The position numbers were made by a program, and so were the translations under genes. Below are positions 11,201 to 17,749 of a DNA stretch of 64,000 nt, in pieces (within the stretch, counting starts at the first letter, position 1; each line of letters starts with the position of its first letter). Source of the DNA: Mycobacterium sp. GA-2829. Its GTDB lineage: Bacteria > Actinomycetota > Actinomycetes > Mycobacteriales > Mycobacteriaceae. The notes under the pieces were generated by a model. That model ran no database searches. It saw only the letters and a program-made list of their open reading frames with translations, and was not told where the DNA came from. The stretch lies in contig NZ_LQIT01000001.1 of the NCBI RefSeq assembly GCF_001499965.1, positions 248,001-312,000 of the forward strand. Direction: 5' to 3'.

Positions 11201-11818
11201 GCCCTCGAACGGGAAATGCTGGGCCTCTATGTGTCCGGGCATCCGCTCAACGGGGTCGCGCACCTGCTCGCCAACCAGGTCGACACGCAGATCCCGGCGA
11301 TCCTCGACGGTGACGTCGCCAACGATGCGCAGGTGCTCGTCGGCGGCATCCTCGCGTCGGTGAACCGCCGGGTGAACAAGAACGGATTGCCCTGGGCCTC
11401 AGCGCAATTGGAGGACCTCACCGGCGGTATCGAGGTGCTGTTCTTCCCGCAGACGTACTCGGTGTTCGGCGCGGAGATCGCCGACGACGTGGTGGTGCTG
11501 GTGAAGGCCAAGGTCGCCGCCCGCGACGACCGCATCGCGCTGATCGCCCACGAACTCGTGGTCCCCGACTTCTCCAGCGCCCAGGCCGACCGGCCGCTGG
11601 CGGTCAGCCTGCCGACCCGGCAGTGCACGGTCGACAAGGTGACCGCGCTCAAACAGGTGCTGGCCAACCATCCAGGGACGTCAAAGGTGCACCTCCGGCT
11701 GATCAATGGTGAGCGGATCACCACCCTGGAGCTGGACCAGTCGCTGCAGGTGACACCGTCGTCGGCGCTCATGGGTGACCTCAAGGCCCTGCTGGGCCCG
11801 GGCTGCCTCGGCGGCTGA
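8258..11818 (+). CDS. dnaE1: DNA polymerase III alpha subunit
   Basis: Main replicative polymerase, 1186 residues, no intein. The N-terminal PHP domain starts with [13 protein letters not shown] (H14, H16, H18) and continues with [16 protein letters not shown]; in actinobacteria this domain carries the proofreading exonuclease. Palm catalytic aspartates are D426 and D428 in [10 protein letters not shown], and D592 in [13 protein letters not shown]. Finger motifs include [14 protein letters not shown]. The tail has a helix-hairpin-helix region and an OB-fold ([20 protein letters not shown]). Its distance from ilvA matches the M. tuberculosis order. Confidence 0.97.
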   Translation: MSGSDGRSSGSFVHLHNHTEYSMLDGAAKVKPMLAEAQRLEMPAIGMTDHGNMFGASEFYNAATDAGIKPIIGIEAYIAPASRFDTKRVLWGDPSQKSDDVSGSGSYTHMTMVAENATGLRNLFKLSSLASFEGQLGKWSRMDAEIIAEHAEGIIATTGCPSGEVQTRLRLGHDREALEAAAKWREIFGPDNFFLELMDHGLDIERRVREGLLEVGKKLGIPPLATNDCHYVTRDASQNHEALLCIQTGKTLSDPTRFKFDGDGYYLKSAAEMRALWDGQVPGACDSTLLIAERVQSYADVWTPRDRMPIFPVPEGHDQATWLHHEVMAGLERRFKHAGGAVPGEYVERADYEIKVICDKGFPSYFLIVADLINYAKSVDIRVGPGRGSAAGSLVAYALGITNIDPIPHGLLFERFLNPERPSAPDIDIDFDDRRRGEMLRYAANKWGSDRVAQVITFGTIKTKAALKDSARVHYGQPGFAIADRITKALPPPIMAKDIPVSGITDPTHERYKEAAEVRALIDTDPDVRTIYETARGLEGLVRNAGVHACAVIMSSEPLIDAIPLWRRPQDGAVITGWDYPSCEAIGLLKMDFLGLRNLTIIGDCIENIKANRGIDLDLESLALDDPKAYELLGRGDTLGVFQLDGGPMRDLLRRMQPTEFNDIVAVLALYRPGPMGMNAHNDYADRKNGRQPIKPIHPELEEPLKEILSETYGLIVYQEQIMFIAQKVASYTMGKADALRKAMGKKKLEVLEAEYKGFREGMTANGFSEGAVKALWDTILPFAGYAFNKSHAAGYGLVSYWTAYLKANFPAEYMAGLLTSVGDDKDKAAVYLADCRRLGITVLPPDVNESVQNFASVGNDIRFGLGAVRNVGANVVASLVNTRTEKGKYTDFSDYLNKIDIAACNKKVTESLIKAGAFDSLGHPRKGLFLIHTDAVDSVLGTKKAEAMGQFDLFGGADTATDSVFSIKVPDEEWEDKHKLALEREMLGLYVSGHPLNGVAHLLANQVDTQIPAILDGDVANDAQVLVGGILASVNRRVNKNGLPWASAQLEDLTGGIEVLFFPQTYSVFGAEIADDVVVLVKAKVAARDDRIALIAHELVVPDFSSAQADRPLAVSLPTRQCTVDKVTALKQVLANHPGTSKVHLRLINGERITTLELDQSLQVTPSSALMGDLKALLGPGCLGG

Positions 11819-11824
11819 ATTGGA

Positions 11825-11845
11825 GGCGGGTTCTGTTGATCCGCC
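11825..11845 (+). terminator. possible dnaE1 terminator hairpin
   Basis: GGCGGGT / ATCCGCC can form a 7-bp stem (one G-U pair) with a 7-base loop, 7 bases after the dnaE1 stop. It is followed by C-rich sequence, not a U run, so intrinsic termination would be weak. Confidence 0.35.
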
Positions 11846-11877
11846 CCCTTCGCCCGCACCGGGACTCACAATCGGCG

Positions 11878-11890
11878 GTAGGTGACCTAC
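11878..11890. promoter_or_regulatory. 13-base perfect palindrome
   Basis: GTAGGT-G-ACCTAC, perfect 6-base arms around one G, overlaps a possible GTG start at 11882. A -10-like CACAAT lies at 11867-11872. It would be well placed as an operator near the transcription start of the unknown gene downstream. No regulator is known for it. Confidence 0.4.
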
Positions 11891-11917
11891 TGCGATCACG
11901 ACGGTGAGGGGGACCCG

Positions 11918-12634
11918 ATGGCCGGTGAGCTGGTAGTCGAGAGCGATGTCCGAACGGTCACCGGCGGCCACCTGGTGACCGAGGACTACGACCGGCACCC
12001 GAGACCGTGTCGCCACGGGATCTGGATCGGATGGCAGCAGACCTTCACTCAGACGGTCACGTTGTCATTCCAGCATTCGGGCCATCCCTATGTCGGATGG
12101 TCGGTCGACGGGCAGATGCTCGTCGACCCGGGCGGCGGATCGGTGACGCAACCACCCGGTGATCCGCTGCCCGGCATACAGGGCGTGGTCTACAGCTGTC
12201 CGCTCGGCGGGTACTGGCACCGCATCTCGTTCACCTCGACATCCGCTGTGCCACAGACGTGTTTCCAGGTGCAGGTGCTGTTCCGGGAACACGGCGAACA
12301 CGGTCACCCACTGCACGACGGCCCCGCCATGCGGCTGTGCTTGGCCGGGTCGGACGTCGAGTGGCCGGCGTTCCAGCTGCTCGAGGAGAGGGCGTGCCTG
12401 CGGCGATGGTGGGATGTCCTCCAGCGATACGCCGAAGTCGCCGACGTCGGCCCACTCGATCCGGTCGCCTTCCTGACGGCGCTCCCGGGCCGAGACCTCA
12501 CGATGTTGCAGGCGGCCGCGCGGACGCTGGACGAGCTCGACGCGGACGCGCAGCCGGTGCTGGCAGATGCGTTGCGAGACCGAATCGTCGGCATCCTGCG
12601 CTCTCGGCCGGCGACCGGTCCGGTGCGTACCTAG
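11918..12634 (+). CDS. protein of unknown function
   Basis: I do not recognise this 238-residue protein. The N-terminal two thirds look beta-rich and aromatic (GIWIGWQQTFTQTVTLSF, HPYVGWSVDGQ, GGYWHRISFT) with several cysteines. The last 80 residues look helical and Leu/Ala-rich (LTMLQAAARTLDELD). There is no signal peptide or membrane helix. ATG 11918 was chosen because GAGGGGGA lies just upstream; GTG 11882 (250 residues) is an alternative, leaderless start. It overlaps the convergent PPOX gene by 4 bases. It is absent from the usual dnaE1-ilvA neighbourhood I know, so it is probably accessory. Confidence 0.7.
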   Translation: MAGELVVESDVRTVTGGHLVTEDYDRHPRPCRHGIWIGWQQTFTQTVTLSFQHSGHPYVGWSVDGQMLVDPGGGSVTQPPGDPLPGIQGVVYSCPLGGYWHRISFTSTSAVPQTCFQVQVLFREHGEHGHPLHDGPAMRLCLAGSDVEWPAFQLLEERACLRRWWDVLQRYAEVADVGPLDPVAFLTALPGRDLTMLQAAARTLDELDADAQPVLADALRDRIVGILRSRPATGPVRT

Positions 12635-13068
12635 AACTCGACGCGCACGATCGCGCTGTCCTCCCACACGCCGCGGTCACGGGCCTTGCGCAGTTTCTCC
12701 CGCAGCGGCAACCCGCTGTGCACGTTACGGACGCCGGGGATCCTCAGTAGCGGCACGATGTTGTACTGCCAGCCGTAGCGCCGGTGCAGCGCGCGGTTCG
12801 CGGACTGCGCGTCCGCTCCGCGCAGGATCGTCGCACGGCCGGCCAACGCCGGGGCGTCGTCACTGACCCGACCGCGGTGGTCACAGACGCGGACCTCGAC
12901 GCCGGGATTGCGGCTGATCCGCGTGGTCTTCGGACCGATCTTGGTGCGGAAGACCAGCGTCGCACCGTCGAGGTGGAACCAGATCGGGGTGTCGACCGGG
13001 GTGCCGTCGCGGCGGTAGGACCGCAGCAGTGCATAGCGGGACCGGCGTAGTGCGGCGAGGGCGTCCAT
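12631..13068 (-). CDS. PPOX-class F420/flavin-dependent oxidoreductase-like protein
   Basis: 145-residue split-barrel protein resembling the PPOX class of putative F420-dependent enzymes (Rv2061-like). Features: RYALLRSYRRDGTPVDTPIW at the N-terminus, then LVFRTKIGPKTTRISRNP, which in relatives lines the cofactor pocket. Substrate unknown. It is transcribed divergently from a MerR regulator, with an elongated-spacer promoter between them (13076-13106), so MerR control is likely. The ATG is 7 bases after the putative -10. Confidence 0.8.
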   Translation of the reverse strand: MDALAALRRSRYALLRSYRRDGTPVDTPIWFHLDGATLVFRTKIGPKTTRISRNPGVEVRVCDHRGRVSDDAPALAGRATILRGADAQSANRALHRRYGWQYNIVPLLRIPGVRNVHSGLPLREKLRKARDRGVWEDSAIVRVEF

Positions 13069-13075
13069 GGTTGCC

Positions 13076-13106
13076 AGTCAACGACTTAGAGTCGACTCGA
13101 AGTCAA
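13076..13106 (-). promoter_or_regulatory. MerR-type operator/promoter of the PPOX gene
   Basis: On the minus strand TTGACT (13106-13101) and TTGACT (13081-13076) are separated by exactly 19 bases, the long spacer typical of MerR-activated promoters. A 22-base near-palindrome fills the spacer: GACTT-N-GAGTCGACTC-N-AAGTC (13083-13104, one mismatched pair). Transcription would start about at the PPOX ATG. The divergent MerR gene is the obvious ligand-responsive partner. Confidence 0.6.
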
Positions 13107-13125
13107 CCCCGGGAAGGAGCCGACG

Positions 13126-13527
13126 GTGGCGGATCTGACGATCGGTGAGGTGGCGCGCCGCACGGGTGTCGCGGCGACGACGCTGCGGTACTACGAGCAG
13201 GTCGGGTTGCTGTCCGCGGCCCGGCGCTTCGGGGGGCAGCGCCGCTACGACGCATCGGCGCTGACCCGGATCGAGGTGATCCGGTTGTGCAAGGTGGCGG
13301 GCTTCCGGCTGGACGAGATCGCGGTGCTGTTCGCCGACACTGGTCCCGGCCGGTTGGCCAGCCGCGAACTGGGCGCGGCCAAGCTGATCGAGATCGACGC
13401 TCAGATCGACGCGCTGAGACGAGCGCGCGAGGTCGTCGAGTGGGGGATGCGGTGCACGTGTCCCTCGCTCGACGACTGCACCTGCGGCATCCACGCGCCC
13501 GTCGACCAATGCGAGACGATGGCGTGA
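13126..13527 (+). CDS. MerR family regulator with SoxR-like cysteine cluster
   Basis: 133 residues. N-terminal MerR helix-turn-helix and wing (TIGEVARRTGVAATTLRYYE, GGQRRYDASAL), then a dimerisation helix (about 75-105). The C-terminus has C110-x-C112-x5-C118-x-C120 and C129. The spacing C-x-C-x5-C equals the last three ligands of the SoxR [2Fe-2S] site, but the first SoxR cysteine is missing. It may bind metal or a cluster. GTG 13126 has GGAAGGAG upstream. Overlaps the next ATG by one base. Confidence 0.88.
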   Translation: MADLTIGEVARRTGVAATTLRYYEQVGLLSAARRFGGQRRYDASALTRIEVIRLCKVAGFRLDEIAVLFADTGPGRLASRELGAAKLIEIDAQIDALRRAREVVEWGMRCTCPSLDDCTCGIHAPVDQCETMA

Positions 13528-13940
13528 TGCACAACGACACCGAGTCCCGGCACATCGCGGTCTGGATCCAGGCGGCTGCCGAAACGGTCTACGACTTCAC
13601 GGCCGATCCGCAGACGTGGCCGCGGTGGGCGGCCGGTCTGGCGTCGGGCGATCTGCGGCAGGGCCCGCAGGGCTGGGTGGCCGACTCGCCGATGGGCGAG
13701 GTCGTCGTCGAGTTCTCCCCGCCCAACGCGTTCGGTGTACTCGACCATCTGGTCCGGCTGCCCGACGGTGAGGCGGTGTACAACCCGCTGCGCGTGGTGC
13801 CCGCCGGACCGGGGGAGCCGCGCTGCGAAGTGGTGTTCAGCCTGCGGCGGCGGGCCGGGATGTCCGACGAGGAGTTCGAGGCGGATGCGGCCGCGGTGCT
13901 CGCCGACCTGGAGACGCTGCGCGACCTGGTCGAGGATTAA
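13527..13940 (+). CDS. SRPBCC (START-like/polyketide cyclase) family protein
   Basis: 137 residues. The N-terminus HIAVWIQAAAETVYDFTADP followed by WPRWAAGL is typical of the SRPBCC helix-grip fold, which makes a deep hydrophobic ligand pocket. The C-terminal long helix is DEEFEADAAAVLADLETLRD. The ligand is unknown. The ATG shares one base with the MerR stop (TGATG), so it is co-translated with the regulator; it might handle the compound MerR senses (inference). Confidence 0.8.
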   Translation: MHNDTESRHIAVWIQAAAETVYDFTADPQTWPRWAAGLASGDLRQGPQGWVADSPMGEVVVEFSPPNAFGVLDHLVRLPDGEAVYNPLRVVPAGPGEPRCEVVFSLRRRAGMSDEEFEADAAAVLADLETLRDLVED

Positions 13941-14167
13941 CGGCGGCTGGCGCAGACCAGGCCGAAACCGACCCAGCTGACCGTGGCGATACCCGCTGCG
14001 GACAGCACAGCGGGTGCGGCGCTCATCGTGAAGGCGCCGACCACGAGGAAGGTGGCCAAACCGGCGAGCAGCGCGATCACCTTGTAGGCCGGCCACGGAA
14101 CCCCGGCGACGCTCACGTCGCACGCCGCGCGAGCGACGGTCGAGCGGAAGTTGCCTGCCGTGGTCAT
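13937..14167 (-). CDS. small membrane protein
   Basis: 76-residue protein with two hydrophobic segments (VIALLAGLATFLVVGAF and VLSAAGIATVSWVGFGLVCA). No recognised domain. ATG 14167 was chosen; an upstream TTG would add 8 residues. It ends 4 bases inside the convergent SRPBCC gene and diverges from the Ddn-like gene. Real but of unknown function. Confidence 0.6.
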   Translation of the reverse strand: MTTAGNFRSTVARAACDVSVAGVPWPAYKVIALLAGLATFLVVGAFTMSAAPAVLSAAGIATVSWVGFGLVCASRR

Positions 14168-14192
14168 AGTGTCAACGATACCTCTCAACAAA

Positions 14193-14248
14193 GTTTTCGG
14201 CTAACCGAAACTCAGGTTCAGGACGACTGACTTGTACCCGCCTAAGCT
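14193..14248. promoter_or_regulatory. divergent regulatory region before the Ddn-like gene
   Basis: Contains an inverted repeat AGTTTtCGG-CTAA-CCGAAACT (14193-14212, 8-base arms with one bulged T). A TAAGCT -10 (14243-14248) lies 6 bases before the ATG at 14255, predicting a leaderless transcript. The repeat could be an operator for either flanking gene. Confidence 0.45.
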
Positions 14249-14254
14249 GGTTTC

Positions 14255-14692
14255 ATGCCACTCATCGGAGAATATGAACCCAGCACATCGGATTGGGCCC
14301 GGGAACAGGCCGAGAAGTACATGGAGTCGGGTGGGACAGAGGCCACCGAACTCAACGGCAGACCGATCATCCTGCTCACCACCGTCGGCGCGAAGAGCGG
14401 CAAGCTCCGCAAGACGCCGCTGATGCGGGTCGAGCACCAGGGCGAGTACGCGGTCGTCGCGTCGCTGGGCGGCGCGCCCAAGCACCCGGTCTGGTACTTC
14501 AACATCAAGCAGAACCCGCGGGTGGAACTCCAGGACAAAACCGTCACCAAGGAGTACGACGCACGCGAGGTGTTCGGGGAGGAGAAGGCGCAGTGGTGGG
14601 AGCGGGCCGTCGAGGCCTATCCCGACTACGCCGACTATCAGAAGAAGACCGACCGGGAGATTCCCGTGTTCGTGCTCACCCCGGTGGAGTGA
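14255..14692 (+). CDS. Ddn-family F420-dependent nitroreductase-like protein
   Basis: 145 residues, full length for the family. The diagnostic region is [20 protein letters not shown] followed by [17 protein letters not shown], which in Ddn binds the phosphates and ring of F420. These enzymes reduce quinones or nitro compounds with F420H2. It corresponds in position and sequence type to Rv1558, immediately before ilvA. Confidence 0.9.
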   Translation: MPLIGEYEPSTSDWAREQAEKYMESGGTEATELNGRPIILLTTVGAKSGKLRKTPLMRVEHQGEYAVVASLGGAPKHPVWYFNIKQNPRVELQDKTVTKEYDAREVFGEEKAQWWERAVEAYPDYADYQKKTDREIPVFVLTPVE

Positions 14693-14732
14693 GAATTTCC
14701 CTCTCGAAACGGGGCAGTGGCACCATTGACCG

Positions 14733-16013
14733 GTGTCCGCCGAACTGAGCCAAGCCCCCCGTACGTCGCCGATCACCGCGGCCGGCATCGACGAGGCCGC
14801 TCAGCGAATTCTCGACGTGGTCATCCGCACGCCGCTGCAGTTCTCCGAGCGGCTCTCCGAGATCACCGGCGCGCAGGTCTACCTCAAGCGCGAGGACCTG
14901 CAGGCCGTGCGCTCCTACAAACTGCGCGGCGCGTTCAACCTGCTCTCGCAGCTCACCGACGCCGAGATCGCCGCGGGTGTGGTCTGCTCGTCGGCGGGCA
15001 ACCACGCCCAGGGTTTCGCGCTGGCGTGCCGGACGATGGGCATCAAGGGCCGGGTGTACGTCCCGGCGAAGACCCCCAAGCAGAAGCGTGACCGGATCCG
15101 CTACCACGGCCGCGATTTCATCGAACTGATCGCCGTCGGCGCCACCTACGACCTGGCCGCCGCGGCCGCGATCGACGACGTCGCCCGCACCGGCGCCACG
15201 CTGGTGCCGCCCTACGACGACATCCGCACGATGGCCGGTCAGGGCACGATCGCCCCGGAGATCCTCGACGACCTCGACGCCGAACCGGATCTGGTGATCG
15301 TCCCGGTGGGCGGCGGCGGCTGCATCGCAGGCATCACCACCTACCTCGCCGAGCGCACGTCGAACACCGCGGTGCTCGGCGTGGAACCGGCGGGCGCGGC
15401 ATCGATGATCGCGGCGCTGACGGCGGGGGAGCCGGTCACCCTCGACCACGTCGACCAGTTCGTCGACGGCGCCGCGGTCAACCGCGCGGGCCGGCTGCCG
15501 TTCGCCGCCCTACAGGCCGCGGGTGACATGGTGTCGCTGACCACGGTGGACGAGGGTGCGGTGTGCACCGCCATGCTCGACCTGTACCAGAACGAAGGCA
15601 TCATCGCCGAGCCGGCGGGCGCGCTGTCGGTGGCCGGACTGCTCGAGGCCAACGTCGAACCGGGTTCGACCGTGGTCTGCCTGATCTCCGGCGGCAACAA
15701 CGACGTCTCCCGCTACGGCGAGATCCTCGAGCGGTCGCTGGTGCATCTCGGCCTCAAGCACTACTTCCTGGTCGACTTCCCGCAGGAGCCGGGCGCGCTG
15801 CGCCGGTTCCTCGACGAGGTGCTCGGGCCGAACGACGACATCACGCTGTTCGAGTACGTCAAGCGCAACAACCGGGAGACCGGCGAGGCGCTGGTCGGCA
15901 TCGAGCTGGGCTCGGCCGCCGACTTCGACGGGCTGCTGACCCGCATGCGCAGCTCGGACATGCACGTCGAGGCGCTGGAACCCGATTCGCCGGCCTACCG
16001 CTACCTGCTCTAG
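14733..16013 (+). CDS. ilvA: threonine dehydratase, biosynthetic
   Basis: Deaminates L-threonine to 2-oxobutanoate, the first step of isoleucine synthesis. 426 residues. PLP-binding K63 sits in VRSYKLRGAFN; the glycine loop is VPVGGGGCIAG. The C-terminal ACT-like regulatory domain (about 335-425, KHYFLVDFPQEPGALRRF) would bind isoleucine for feedback inhibition. GTG 14733 has CACCAT 6 bases upstream as a possible -10. It converges on treZ with a 4-base overlap. Confidence 0.95.
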   Translation: MSAELSQAPRTSPITAAGIDEAAQRILDVVIRTPLQFSERLSEITGAQVYLKREDLQAVRSYKLRGAFNLLSQLTDAEIAAGVVCSSAGNHAQGFALACRTMGIKGRVYVPAKTPKQKRDRIRYHGRDFIELIAVGATYDLAAAAAIDDVARTGATLVPPYDDIRTMAGQGTIAPEILDDLDAEPDLVIVPVGGGGCIAGITTYLAERTSNTAVLGVEPAGAASMIAALTAGEPVTLDHVDQFVDGAAVNRAGRLPFAALQAAGDMVSLTTVDEGAVCTAMLDLYQNEGIIAEPAGALSVAGLLEANVEPGSTVVCLISGGNNDVSRYGEILERSLVHLGLKHYFLVDFPQEPGALRRFLDEVLGPNDDITLFEYVKRNNRETGEALVGIELGSAADFDGLLTRMRSSDMHVEALEPDSPAYRYLL

Positions 16014-17749
16014 CCGGCGCGCCGCACCACCGCGAACGAGTGGCCGTCCAGTCGCGTGCCCTCACCCTCGGCGGTCGGGTCGCCCCACGCCAGCACCACC
16101 TCACCGCTGACGGGAACCGTCGCCGCGTCGGTGCCGAGGTTGCACGCGATCGACAGCGCACCCCGGTGCATGACGATCCACTTCGCCGCTTCGTCGTAGT
16201 CGACGCGCAGATTGTCCAGCCACGGATCGGCGAGGTCGGATTCGTTGTGCCGCAATGTAATCAGCTCGCGGTAGAGCTGCCGTAGCCGGCCGTGGTCGCC
16301 CTCGTCGATCTCGTCCCACTTGAGCTTGGACCGCAGGAAGGTCTGCGGATCCTGCGGATCGGGGATCTCGTCGGCGTCCCACCCGTGTTCGGCGAACTCC
16401 TTCTTGCGGCCTTCGGCGGTCGCCCGTGCCAGCTCCGGTTCCGGATGGGAACTGAAGAACTGGAACGGTGACGACGAACCCCACTCCTCACCCATGAACA
16501 GCATCGCGGTGTAGGGCGAGCCGAGCGCCAGCGCCGCTTTGACCGCGAGCTGACCGGTGTCGAGGTTCTGCGACGGCCGGTCGCCGACGGCCCGGTTGCC
16601 GACCTGGTCGTGGGTCAGCGTGTAGGCGAGCAGGCGGGTGGCCGGGATGGCGGTCGTGTCCAGCGGGCGGCCGTGGCGGCGGTGGCGGAACGACGAGTAC
16701 GTGCCCGCGTGGAAGTACCCGCCGCGCAGCGTCTGCGCCAGCGCCTCGATGGTGCCCCAGTCGCCGTAGTAGCCCTGCGTCTCACCCGAGACCGCGGCGT
16801 GGATCGCGTGGTGGATGTCGTCGTCCCACTGCGCGGTCATGCCGAGGCCGCCCTGCTCGCGCGGGGTGATCAGTCGCGGGTCGTTCATGTCGCTCTCGGC
16901 GATCAGCGACAGCGGCCTGCCGAGTTCTGTTGCCAGCGCGTCGGTTTCGGCGGACAGTTCCTCGAGGATGTGGATGGCGGTGGTGTCGACCAGTGCGTGC
17001 ACCGCGTCGAGGCGCAGCCCGTCGGCGTGGAAGTCGCGCATCCACCGCAGCGCGCAGTCGAGGATGTAGCGGCGGACCTCGTCGGCCTCGGCGTCGGCGA
17101 TGTTGATCGACTCACCCCACGGGTTGCTGCCCGACGACAGGTAGGGCCCGAACTTCGGCAGGTAGTTGCCCGACGGTCCGAGGTGGTTGAACACGGCGTC
17201 GATGAGCACGCCGAGCCCCTTGCCGTGGCAGGCGTCGACGAACCGGATCAGCGCGTCCGGGCCGCCGTAGGGTTCGTGCACGGCGTACCAGAGCACCCCG
17301 TCGTAGCCCCAGCCGTGGGTGCCGCCGAACGCGTTCACCGGCATCAGTTCGACGAAGTCGACGCCGAGGTCGACCAGGTAGTCGAGCTTGCCGATCGCGG
17401 CGTCGAGCGTGCCCTCCGGGGTGAACGTCCCCGTGTGCAGTTCGTAGATCACCTGGCCCTTGTCGGCGCCCTCGATCGCGCGGCCGGCCCAGGCGTCGTC
17501 GGTCCACGCGTCGGCCGCGGGCTGCCACAGCTGGGAACGTTCGTGCACCCCGTCGGGCTGGCGGGCCGAGCGCGGATCCGGCAAGATCTTCGGATCGTCG
17601 TCGAGGACGAAGCCGTAGCGGGCGTCGGGGGCGGCGTCCACCTCAGCACGCCACCAGTCGTCCTCACCTCGTGTCATCGGGTGCAGCGTCCCGTCGACGT
17701 CGAGTTGCACCCGGTCGGGCCGTGGCGCCCACACCGCGAATTCAGGCAT
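16010..17749 (-). CDS. treZ: malto-oligosyltrehalose trehalohydrolase
   Basis: Releases trehalose from the maltooligosyltrehalose made by TreY. 579 residues. An N-terminal sugar-binding beta domain (FAVWAPRPDRVQLDVDG) precedes a GH13 barrel. Catalytic residues are visible as the nucleophile in GLRLDAVHALVD, the acid in LIAESDMNDPR and the aspartate in TLTHDQVGNR. ATG 17749 starts 8 bases before the treY stop, so the genes overlap and form an operon. Confidence 0.95.
   Translation of the reverse strand: MPEFAVWAPRPDRVQLDVDGTLHPMTRGEDDWWRAEVDAAPDARYGFVLDDDPKILPDPRSARQPDGVHERSQLWQPAADAWTDDAWAGRAIEGADKGQVIYELHTGTFTPEGTLDAAIGKLDYLVDLGVDFVELMPVNAFGGTHGWGYDGVLWYAVHEPYGGPDALIRFVDACHGKGLGVLIDAVFNHLGPSGNYLPKFGPYLSSGSNPWGESINIADAEADEVRRYILDCALRWMRDFHADGLRLDAVHALVDTTAIHILEELSAETDALATELGRPLSLIAESDMNDPRLITPREQGGLGMTAQWDDDIHHAIHAAVSGETQGYYGDWGTIEALAQTLRGGYFHAGTYSSFRHRRHGRPLDTTAIPATRLLAYTLTHDQVGNRAVGDRPSQNLDTGQLAVKAALALGSPYTAMLFMGEEWGSSSPFQFFSSHPEPELARATAEGRKKEFAEHGWDADEIPDPQDPQTFLRSKLKWDEIDEGDHGRLRQLYRELITLRHNESDLADPWLDNLRVDYDEAAKWIVMHRGALSIACNLGTDAATVPVSGEVVLAWGDPTAEGEGTRLDGHSFAVVRRAG

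Noticed and set aside
8267..11263. 998-codon open frame antisense to dnaE1
   Set aside because: Composition is that of a GC-rich shadow frame (His/Asp/Val/Gly-rich); DnaE1 on the plus strand is certain.
14693..14732. Ile/Val/Leu leader peptide attenuator before ilvA
   Set aside because: Only 40 bases, no such peptide or hairpin.
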